Positions 43,386-50,463 of a DNA stretch of 50,463 nt are shown here, piece by piece. The DNA is from an uncultured Erysipelotrichaceae bacterium (GTDB taxonomy: Bacteria; Bacillota_I; Bacilli_A; RFN20; CAG-826), in NCBI GenBank assembly GCA_900317165.1, contig ONFU01000016.1, positions 1 through 50,463 on the forward strand. The letters run 5' to 3'. Below the pieces are notes generated by a model. It saw only the letters and a program-made list of their open reading frames with translations, did no database searches and was not told where the DNA came from. Both the position numbers and the translations under genes were made by a program. Within the stretch, counting starts at the first letter, position 1, and every line of letters starts with the position of its first letter.

Positions 43386-43418
43386 AAAGAAAAACGGCGA
43401 CGATTGTTCGCCGCCGTT
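43386..43418 (-). terminator. Terminator of the metalloprotease gene
   Basis: On the minus strand AACGGCG (43418-43412) pairs with CGCCGTT (43399-43393), with further inner pairs, followed by TTTTC. It faces the opp terminator. Confidence 0.75.
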
Positions 43419-43430
43419 AAGGGATTTGGC

Positions 43431-45161
43431 TTAGATCTTTTCGACTACGAATTTGATTTTGCTCTTGTTGACATCGAGAACCGTGACGGTGAAGTCGATC
43501 GTGCAGTTTGGATCGACCTCGCGGGTCGCTGGATTCTGGGCCTTGTTCCAAAGGTTGGAATAGGATGGCATCAAATAGTAGTAGTCGTTGAATTCCTCTC
43601 CAAGGACAGCATCGTAATACGGGGTGAGGTCGAAGGAGAAGCCTTTGGTGAAGAGGTCACTGTTGCCGGAATTGCCTTTGGAGTTAAGAAGGTTCTTTTC
43701 CTTGGTGAAACCGGAAGCCTGCATGATGTTGATCATATACATCGAGCGGGAAGTATTGGTTTCAGGGTTATCAAAGGTGTCCCTCCAGTTGGCATATCCA
43801 CGTCCAGAAGGAGTGTTCAATACGCGCATCTGGGTGGCGGTAGCAACCTTTTCTGGGGTATCGAGGATTTCGGTTGGCTTATTCTTATAGGCACGGGCAT
43901 CGACATGGGTGATGCGTAGACCTGGCTTGGTGTAGCCGGTGGTGCTTTGATAGCCTTCCTTGTAATCCTTTTCGCATAGACCGACAGGAGCCATGAATTC
44001 GAGGAGGAAGTACTCATCGTAGCAGGTTCCATTGAAGTCTGGTGAAGGAATGATGACGGCTTGTCCACTTGTGGTGGTTGGTTCCATCTCGATATAGGCG
44101 TTATCGTCAACGACATACGGGGCGAGCCAAGCATATTGCCACTTGGAGAAGGCGTTTTGGTCGCCGATGTTATGGTCTTGCATATCGACTCCGCCTAAAG
44201 GCGAGGAGGTGTCATCATAGTTGTAGTAGTCATCGATACCGAAGATGTGGCCGGTTTCATGGATGAATGTATGACCATCGGTTCCAGGAGCATAACCGGA
44301 GCCTTCGTCCATGAAGTCGATGGAAGCCCAAGCGTAGCACATCGGGTTCGGGTTGCTCTTGTTCGGGCGGTTGCTCGTGCGGGAGACATAAGCCCAATAA
44401 TTGTTACCGGAAGCGCTGGTTTCATAAGCGTGGATTGGGGCGGAATAGACGATCCAGATGGTATCGATATAGCCGTCGCCATCTTGGTCAAACCATTTCC
44501 ATTCGTGGGCGTCTGCACCAAGGGCGCCATGGTTTTCTTTCGCGTATTCGGTGGTATAGAAGCTTTGAATATCGCGTAACGCCTGGGATGAATCATAATC
44601 CTTTGGCTTCTTCCCTGGACGATACCAGCCACCATTGGAACGCATAACGGTTCCGGTGACGGTGCATTTTCCAAACGAAGAGGTCTCATAATAGGATTTG
44701 ACCGATTGCCAACCGGTTTCCTCGGCTTTGCCGAAGAAAATCTTCTCGATTTGGTTCAATCTTTCTTCCGTTTGGGCGGCCGTGCGGCCGCTAGCGACGA
44801 TGGATGGGTTGGCTGGCGAAATGGTATCATCGTCCTCAAGTCCTAAAGGAACGACGAGGATACGCTGTTCTCCTAACGGAGTTAGGCAAGGCGTGCCACC
44901 GTTTTCCTCAAGAATACGGCGGGAGAGAATCTGATCGTTGCCTGCGGCATCCTTAAAGGTGTTCGCACCTTTGTCGAAGTCTTCCAATTTCTTATAGGAA
45001 GCATATTTGCTGTCGATGGTCTCGGTTGAGGAAGTGGAGGAGCTGACGTCACTCTCACTCTTGGTTGTCGAGCCACTGTCTTGGGTCGGGGTTCCACCGC
45101 AGGAAGCGAGGCTAACTGCGAGAAGACTCATCCCTAGACGCATTAATTGTTTTCTCTGCAT
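43431..45161 (-). CDS. M6-type (immune inhibitor A-like) metalloprotease lipoprotein
   Basis: A 576-residue secreted protease tethered as a lipoprotein (lipobox LASCGG after a signal peptide) with a Ser/Thr linker. The zinc site HETGHIFGIDDYY (near residue 302), then GGVDMQDHNIGDQNAFSKWQ, is characteristic of the M6 group, with glycine after the first half of HExxH and a downstream Asp/His region. It also has a DQDGDGYIDT calcium-binding-like loop. It likely degrades external protein, feeding peptides to the Opp system whose operon converges on it. GGAGA precedes the start. Confidence 0.88.
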   Translation of the reverse strand: MQRKQLMRLGMSLLAVSLASCGGTPTQDSGSTTKSESDVSSSTSSTETIDSKYASYKKLEDFDKGANTFKDAAGNDQILSRRILEENGGTPCLTPLGEQRILVVPLGLEDDDTISPANPSIVASGRTAAQTEERLNQIEKIFFGKAEETGWQSVKSYYETSSFGKCTVTGTVMRSNGGWYRPGKKPKDYDSSQALRDIQSFYTTEYAKENHGALGADAHEWKWFDQDGDGYIDTIWIVYSAPIHAYETSASGNNYWAYVSRTSNRPNKSNPNPMCYAWASIDFMDEGSGYAPGTDGHTFIHETGHIFGIDDYYNYDDTSSPLGGVDMQDHNIGDQNAFSKWQYAWLAPYVVDDNAYIEMEPTTTSGQAVIIPSPDFNGTCYDEYFLLEFMAPVGLCEKDYKEGYQSTTGYTKPGLRITHVDARAYKNKPTEILDTPEKVATATQMRVLNTPSGRGYANWRDTFDNPETNTSRSMYMINIMQASGFTKEKNLLNSKGNSGNSDLFTKGFSFDLTPYYDAVLGEEFNDYYYLMPSYSNLWNKAQNPATREVDPNCTIDFTVTVLDVNKSKIKFVVEKI

Positions 45162-45187
45162 AGGGTTCTCCTTTGAAAAGCCTTGAT

Positions 45188-45215
45188 ATTATAGAGTCGC
45201 GCTAAAGTTTGTCAT
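45188..45215 (-). promoter_or_regulatory. Promoter of the metalloprotease gene
   Basis: On the minus strand ATGACA (45215-45210), 16-base spacer, TATAAT (45193-45188), 27 bases before the start codon. Confidence 0.6.
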
Positions 45216-45377
45216 CCATAAATTTATGCGCATATGTTATTCAAAGAAAAGAATCTTGACGCACGCTATGTGCATTATGCGCGCTGTATGAATAAATATA
45301 TGCTTGATTTTTTTTGGTTTGGTCCTATTGTTTGCAATGCTAATTCTCATTAACAGGGAAAAAGAAAGGAAAAAACA

Positions 45378-47348
45378 ATGAAAAATTCGAAAAAACTCTC
45401 ATTAGGACTCCTTATCCTCTCTGGCGCTATGGTTCTCGCTTCCTGCGGAGGCGGAGCCCCAGCTGAAACTTCCAGCGGAACCAGGGAAGATAGCGGTGCC
45501 ACCACTGCCACTACCGAAACAGCCCCAGTCGAATCCGGCGATACGTCTGCTACAACCGGCGAAGCGACTAGCGGCGAAGAACTAATCACCCCAACCAAGG
45601 TTAAAATCACCCAGCCAGGCATTGTCGCGGTTGGATCCACCCTCACCATTGCCGACTTCGTGGCCTTCACTCCGGCTAACGCCAACAACTATTGGCTAGA
45701 ATCCGCCAACGAAGAAGTTGCTAAGCCATCCGAAGACAACAAGTCCCTCCTTATCGTTGGCCCTGGCAAAACCAGCGTTTCGATCAGGGTCATCAATGCC
45801 TCCGGAAAATCCCAATCCTTAGGTAAAATCTCCATCACCGCTCTCTCCGAGACCGCTATGGCCGTTCAAGCCCTCGCTGACAAAGTCAGCAACCACTTCC
45901 GTGTCACTGGTCAGTGGTATGAATTCGACAAGACCTGGGAGAATGTCACCGATGCCGATATCGCGGCCAACAAAGACTTCGATTTCGTCGCTTTGTTCGT
46001 CAACCCATCCTATGTCCTTGACTGGACCTATGGCCAATATAGCGCCATCCAACTCGACGCCGATGAAAACATCTATGGATATAATCTCCTTGATGAGAAT
46101 GGCGAAGAAGTCCCAGGCAAAGACGATGACGATGCCATGACCGCCATTGCTAGGGCTACCAAAGTCGAGCTCACCGAAAGGGTCGATGCCAACTATCTCA
46201 ACTCTTACTTTACCATGGATGAAGGCGATCTCATGGATCTCGCCGATTGGGAAGAAAAACTCAACGATGATGGCGACACCTATTTCGAGATGACCGATGG
46301 GACCAAAGCCCAAACTGTCGTTGGTAATCTCTTCGGCATGTCCATCACGAGCTACACCGGCGTTGCCGCGACCGTTTCTCTTGACGAAGAAAAGAACGTC
46401 CTTAACTTCGAAGCGCGCTTCGACTACAAAGGAAGCAAGGCTCAGCGCGTTGTCCTCGAAGTCGCTGTTGGCGAAGACACCGACATCCCACTACTTAAGA
46501 CTGCCGCTAAGGAGATGAATCCTCCAGCCGCCACCGATATCACCGAGGTTAAGACCTCGTTTGCCCAATTTGACGAAGTCTTCGGCGCCGCTTGGGAAAT
46601 CGGCTTATTCGATAGAAGCACAATGGCTCCTCTCCCAGTCGATAATTCCTACAAGAACAACAGCGTTGGCTATTCCCTCATCGACAAGGGCACCATCTTC
46701 AACATGAGAATGGATCGCGCCGATAACGGCGACGTCGACGAAGCAACCGCCGATTATAGTGGTATCTACACCGACACCGTTAACGGTGGTATCTACCAGC
46801 TCACCGCCGATGACGATGGCCTTGCCGTCAAGTCCAAGGAAACCCCAATCACCGGTAGTGAAGCGATCAAGGATTATAAACAGGCCCGTGCTGGTCTTGG
46901 CCTCTTCGATGTTGGTGGCGTCACCGACGCCCTCCTCGAAGGCGCTTCCTTGTCGCTCCTTGACGCAGACACGAAGACCTATTCCTACAACCCAACCTTC
47001 GACGATCTCGATTTGGGTGCTGTCTTCTCAACCTTCTGCCCACTTGGTTACACCGATAAGACCAGCGGTGACAACATCTTCGCTACCCCAGCAAACGCGG
47101 GCTATTGCGAATGCTACATCACCCTCGCCGAAAAGGCCGTTACCATCCGCCTCTTCGAGAGGGTCAAGATCACTGAAGAGCTCTCCGGCTATCAGGGCAT
47201 CGTCGTCACCTTGTTCCTCGATGAGCAAATCGGCGCCCTCAACCTCGGCGACAAGTTCGCGGATGCCTTCGCCATGTTCGAAGAAGAAGAACCTGAACCC
47301 GAGCCAACCGAGTCCAGCGAACCCGAAGAATCCTCCGAAGGCGAATAA
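45378..47348 (+). CDS. Large lipoprotein with Ig-like domain, unknown
   Basis: A 656-residue lipoprotein (signal peptide ending LASCGG). A Thr/Ser/Glu linker (about 25-65) is followed by a Big-type Ig-like domain (about 70-155: VKITQPGIVAVGSTLTIADF, KTSVSIRVINASG), then a long acidic region of no known family and a Pro/Glu/Ser tail. No catalytic motif seen. It may bind extracellular polymers or be a surface adhesin. AAAGGAAAAA lies upstream; the gene is divergent from the protease and monocistronic. Confidence 0.8.
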   Translation: MKNSKKLSLGLLILSGAMVLASCGGGAPAETSSGTREDSGATTATTETAPVESGDTSATTGEATSGEELITPTKVKITQPGIVAVGSTLTIADFVAFTPANANNYWLESANEEVAKPSEDNKSLLIVGPGKTSVSIRVINASGKSQSLGKISITALSETAMAVQALADKVSNHFRVTGQWYEFDKTWENVTDADIAANKDFDFVALFVNPSYVLDWTYGQYSAIQLDADENIYGYNLLDENGEEVPGKDDDDAMTAIARATKVELTERVDANYLNSYFTMDEGDLMDLADWEEKLNDDGDTYFEMTDGTKAQTVVGNLFGMSITSYTGVAATVSLDEEKNVLNFEARFDYKGSKAQRVVLEVAVGEDTDIPLLKTAAKEMNPPAATDITEVKTSFAQFDEVFGAAWEIGLFDRSTMAPLPVDNSYKNNSVGYSLIDKGTIFNMRMDRADNGDVDEATADYSGIYTDTVNGGIYQLTADDDGLAVKSKETPITGSEAIKDYKQARAGLGLFDVGGVTDALLEGASLSLLDADTKTYSYNPTFDDLDLGAVFSTFCPLGYTDKTSGDNIFATPANAGYCECYITLAEKAVTIRLFERVKITEELSGYQGIVVTLFLDEQIGALNLGDKFADAFAMFEEEEPEPEPTESSEPEESSEGE

Positions 47349-47363
47349 AAACCACTTCAAAAT

Positions 47364-47408
47364 AGGCGATACCAACCATCGTTTGATGGCAAGGCATCGC
47401 CTTTTTCT
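47364..47408 (+). terminator. Two-step hairpin terminator
   Basis: AGGCGAT (47364-47370) pairs with ATCGCCT (47396-47402), with an inner hairpin CCATC-GTTT-GATGG (47376-47389), followed by TTTTCTTTT. Confidence 0.8.
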
Positions 47409-47460
47409 TTTACTTGAAAATCCTTGGTGCATCCCTTCCCACTTTTCGTGCGCATGGGTG

Positions 47461-47466
47461 TATAAT
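47461..47466 (+). promoter_or_regulatory. -10 box of uvrA
   Basis: TATAAT at 47461-47466, 27 bases before the uvrA ATG and 14 before its AAAGGAGGTGA site. No clear -35 box or SOS box was seen nearby. Confidence 0.5.
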
Positions 47467-47492
47467 GCCCACACGCAAAAGGAGGTGAACCC

Positions 47493-50354
47493 ATGAAAGA
47501 TTTCGGCGAAATGAATTCCCGCAACTGGATTATCGTGAAGGGTGCTAGGGAAAACAATCTCAAAAACATCAACGTCGCGATTCCCAAGGGTAGCCTCACT
47601 GTTTTCACGGGGGTTTCGGGCTCCGGCAAAAGCACTCTGGCCTTCGATACGATTTTCAACGAAGGCCAAAGGCGTTATGTCGAATCATTGTCTTCATACG
47701 CAAGACAATTCCTCGGCGGCTTTGAAAAGCCGGACGTTGACCAAATCGACGGGTTATCACCCTCTATTTCGATTGATCAGAAATCAACGTCGCACAATCC
47801 GCGCTCCACGGTCGGAACCGTGACGGAGATCTACGATTATCTCCGTCTTCTCTTCGCGCGTATTGGCGTTCCTTATTGTCCAAACCATAACGAACCGATC
47901 CTTTCATATAGCCCAACGGCCATGGTGGAGGCAATCCTTCATTATGAGGCTGGAAGCAAAATCCAAATCCTCGCCCCGATCGTCAAAGAAGAAAAGGGCA
48001 CCCATGCCGCGACGATTGAGAAACTCCGTAAGCAAGGCTTTGTCCGTGTGAGGGTCGATAATGAAATCAAACCTCTTGACGAAGTTTCGGAACTCGAGAA
48101 GAACAAGCGCCATTCAATCGATATCGTGATTGACCGTCTCATCATCAAAGATGGACTTAGGTCGAGGGTCACCGACGACGTTGAACTTGCTCTTGATTGG
48201 GGCAAAGGTTATCTCATTATTCTGTCAGAAAAAGGGGAAAGACTGCTTTCCTCTCATCATAATTGCCCCAAATGTGGGTTCTCCGTTCCTCGTTTAGAGC
48301 CACGTTTATTTTCTTTTAACGCCATTACGGGTTCTTGCCCTGATTGCCATGGCATTGGCATCAAGAGGGAAGTGGCTCTTAACCTATTGATTCCAGATCC
48401 CTCAAAATCCATTAGGGGTGGGGCCATCCGTTATCTAGCGAATATCGTCGATACGACCAATTTGGAATGGAAGGAGTTTGAACTTCTTTGCAATACCTAT
48501 AACGTCAATTTGGATACCCCGTGGGAGAAATTATCCGAAAAGGATAAGAACATTTGCCTATATGGGTCGCCTCAAATCCTTAAATATACGTTGACGTCGG
48601 TCTCCGGAAACAAACTAAACCGCAACGCGAGGATTGAAGGTATCAAAACCAGGATCGAAAGGCTTTATAGCGAAACCTCCTCTGATTGGATGAGGGCCTA
48701 TTATGAATCCTTTATGCGCGATACCATCTGCACCACTTGCAACGGAAGAAGGCTTAATGAAGTGGCTCTTTCCGTTAAAATCAAAGGCAAATCCATCGCG
48801 GACGTGTGCGATTTATCTCTAGATAAATTCGCGGAATTCATCGATTCCTTGATTTCTTCCCTTTCCGAATCGGAACACGTCATCGCCGATTTGGTTCTTC
48901 GCGAGATTTCCTCAAGAACCAAATTCTTAATTGATGTAGGCCTCGATTATTTGACCCTTTCGCGTTACGCGATGACGCTTTCTGGCGGTGAATCGCAACG
49001 CATTCGCCTTGCGACCCAAATTGGCAGCAAGCTTTCTGGGGTCCTCTATGTTTTGGATGAGCCATCCATCGGTCTCCACCAAAGGGACAACGATAAACTC
49101 ATCACCACCTTGAAGGAGATGAGGGATTTAGGCAACACCCTTATCGTTGTCGAGCATGACGAGGATACGATGCGGGCGGCCGACTATATCGTTGATATTG
49201 GCCCAGGCGCGGGCGTCCATGGAGGCGAGGTCATCGCAGAAGGCGATTTGGACACCATCATGAAGGCTGATCGCTCCATCACCGGAGCTTATCTATCCGG
49301 TAGAAAAACCATTGAAATCCCCAAGAATAGAAGGAATGGCAACGGGAAAACCCTTGAACTTAAGGGCTGCACCTGCCATAACCTCAACGATGTCGATGTC
49401 TCCTTCCCCCTTGGGAAATTCATCGTCGTAACAGGCGTCTCGGGCTCAGGCAAGAGCTCTTTGATTAACGAAACCCTCGTTAGGGCGGTTGAAGAGAATC
49501 TCAGCAAGACGAAAGACGGTGAGCCAATCCTCGTCAAAAAGATCAAGGGACTTGAGAATATCGATAAACTTATCGCCGTTACCCAAGAACCGATTGGCAA
49601 GACGCCTCGTTCGAATCCAGCGACCTATACAGGGGTTTTCGATGATATCCGCGCGTTATTCGCCGAAAGCGACGAAGCTAGGGCTAGAGGTTATGACAAA
49701 GGACGTTTTTCCTTCAATGTCGTTGGGGGAAGATGCGAAAAATGCCAAGGCGCGGGGGTTACGCGAATCTCCATGTCCTTCCTGCCGGACGTCTATGTCA
49801 AATGCGATGAATGCGAAGGGAAGCGTTATAATCCCGAAACCCTTCTTTGCACCTATAAAGGCAAGAACATCTATGATGTCCTCGATATGCGTGTTGAGGA
49901 GGCCGTTTCGTTCTTTGAGAATCGTCCGAAGATAATCAGAAAAATCAAAACGTTGATGGACGTTGGCCTTGGTTATATCAAATTGGGCCAGCCCGCGACG
50001 ACACTTTCTGGAGGCGAGGCGCAGCGCGTCAAACTTGCGACCGAACTCCAACGTAAAGCGACCGGAAAAACGTTGTATGTCCTTGATGAACCTACTACCG
50101 GGCTTCATTCGGATGACGTCATGCGTTTAATAAAGGTTCTACAATCGATTGTCGATAACGGGGATACGGTTATCGTTATCGAACATAACCTCGACGTCAT
50201 CAAAGTCGCGGACCACATCATTGATTTAGGCCCTCTGGGTGGGTATCGTGGCGGCAATATCGTAGCCGTTGGAACCCCCGAGGAAGTTGCTAAGACAAAG
50301 GGATCATACACCGGGGAATACCTCGCCCCTATCCTAGCCAAATCTAGGAAATAA
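47493..50354 (+). CDS. uvrA: Excinuclease ABC subunit A
   Basis: A 953-residue UvrA of normal length, the damage-sensing ATPase of nucleotide excision repair. Two ABC halves are visible: first Walker [10 protein letters not shown] (near 36), signature [12 protein letters not shown], Walker [13 protein letters not shown]; second Walker [10 protein letters not shown], signature [12 protein letters not shown], Walker [13 protein letters not shown]. Zinc fingers CPKCGFSVP and CPDCHG in the first half and CEKCQGAG and CDECEG in the second hold the DNA-binding modules. ATG 47493 follows AAAGGAGGTGA. uvrB is not in the window. Confidence 0.98.
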   Translation: MKDFGEMNSRNWIIVKGARENNLKNINVAIPKGSLTVFTGVSGSGKSTLAFDTIFNEGQRRYVESLSSYARQFLGGFEKPDVDQIDGLSPSISIDQKSTSHNPRSTVGTVTEIYDYLRLLFARIGVPYCPNHNEPILSYSPTAMVEAILHYEAGSKIQILAPIVKEEKGTHAATIEKLRKQGFVRVRVDNEIKPLDEVSELEKNKRHSIDIVIDRLIIKDGLRSRVTDDVELALDWGKGYLIILSEKGERLLSSHHNCPKCGFSVPRLEPRLFSFNAITGSCPDCHGIGIKREVALNLLIPDPSKSIRGGAIRYLANIVDTTNLEWKEFELLCNTYNVNLDTPWEKLSEKDKNICLYGSPQILKYTLTSVSGNKLNRNARIEGIKTRIERLYSETSSDWMRAYYESFMRDTICTTCNGRRLNEVALSVKIKGKSIADVCDLSLDKFAEFIDSLISSLSESEHVIADLVLREISSRTKFLIDVGLDYLTLSRYAMTLSGGESQRIRLATQIGSKLSGVLYVLDEPSIGLHQRDNDKLITTLKEMRDLGNTLIVVEHDEDTMRAADYIVDIGPGAGVHGGEVIAEGDLDTIMKADRSITGAYLSGRKTIEIPKNRRNGNGKTLELKGCTCHNLNDVDVSFPLGKFIVVTGVSGSGKSSLINETLVRAVEENLSKTKDGEPILVKKIKGLENIDKLIAVTQEPIGKTPRSNPATYTGVFDDIRALFAESDEARARGYDKGRFSFNVVGGRCEKCQGAGVTRISMSFLPDVYVKCDECEGKRYNPETLLCTYKGKNIYDVLDMRVEEAVSFFENRPKIIRKIKTLMDVGLGYIKLGQPATTLSGGEAQRVKLATELQRKATGKTLYVLDEPTTGLHSDDVMRLIKVLQSIVDNGDTVIVIEHNLDVIKVADHIIDLGPLGGYRGGNIVAVGTPEEVAKTKGSYTGEYLAPILAKSRK

Positions 50355-50375
50355 CAATAAGGAAGGAGAAAACCA

Positions 50376-50463
50376 TGGGAATTGCATTGCTTGTAATTGG
50401 TTTATTGGGACTGGTCGGAGGAATTGTCCTCGACGTCCTTTCGTTATCGAAAATCCTTCCTAT
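50376..50463 (+). CDS. Start of a membrane protein gene (truncated by window)
   Basis: ATG 50376 follows AAGGAGA and opens MGIALLVIGLLGLVGGIVLD, a membrane span or signal anchor, then VLSLSKILP; the window ends 29 codons in. The identity cannot be judged. It starts 21 bases after uvrA and may be co-transcribed. Confidence 0.6.

Overview
The window looks like chromosome of an uncultured, moderate-GC bacterium of the Bacilli, probably on the Mollicutes/Erysipelotrichia side. The evidence is lipoproteins with Gram-positive style lipoboxes, strong AGGAGG ribosome sites, a pyruvate:ferredoxin oxidoreductase, and an oligopeptide (Opp) transporter whose OppC, OppD and OppF carry large insertions of the kind known in mollicutes. 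TGA is a normal stop and tryptophan is TGG, so the standard bacterial code applies. The taxonomic placement is inference only.

Bases ~100-22729 are an integrated mobile element inserted at the 3' end of a tRNA-Lys gene (24-99). The last ten bases of the tRNA recur at 22720-22729, and the tRNA's probable own terminator now sits just beyond that copy, 22.6 kb from the tRNA. From left to right the element carries: a large serine recombinase; a divergent CI/Cro-type switch with operators; a tightly overlapping early operon of small proteins of unknown function; a DnaB-type helicase and a replication-initiation-like protein containing iteron-like repeats; then a module of membrane and exported proteins ending in a polytopic P-loop ATPase; six small, very basic proteins; a complete diversity-generating retroelement (DGR); one more membrane-anchored protein; and a ~800-base non-coding tail full of long hairpins. 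Four identical 40-base terminator-like hairpins separate the late modules.

The DGR is the strongest discovery. The 3' end of a 550-residue membrane-anchored protein (variable repeat, VR, 19084-19205) and a non-coding template repeat (TR, 19361-19482) differ at 16 of 122 positions. All 16 are adenines in the TR, and a reverse transcriptase follows. The element has no recognisable capsid, portal, terminase, tail or conjugation genes. The order of its late genes (protein with an acidic, aromatic-ended tail; tiny single-span membrane protein; exported protein with C-terminal anchor; small membrane protein; membrane ATPase) resembles a filamentous-phage (inovirus) assembly module. My working hypothesis is a tailless, extruded or budding temperate virus that diversifies a surface protein.

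Bases 22730-50463 are host chromosome: a RelB/RelE-type toxin-antitoxin pair; a Fur/Zur-family regulator with znuA, a broken znuC and znuB; a small protein of unknown function; nifJ; a subtilisin-like protease; a GT-C type membrane glycosyltransferase; tRNA-Pro; oppABCDF (oppD frameshifted) with a small membrane protein; an M6-type metalloprotease lipoprotein; a large lipoprotein with an Ig-like domain; uvrA; and the start of another gene.
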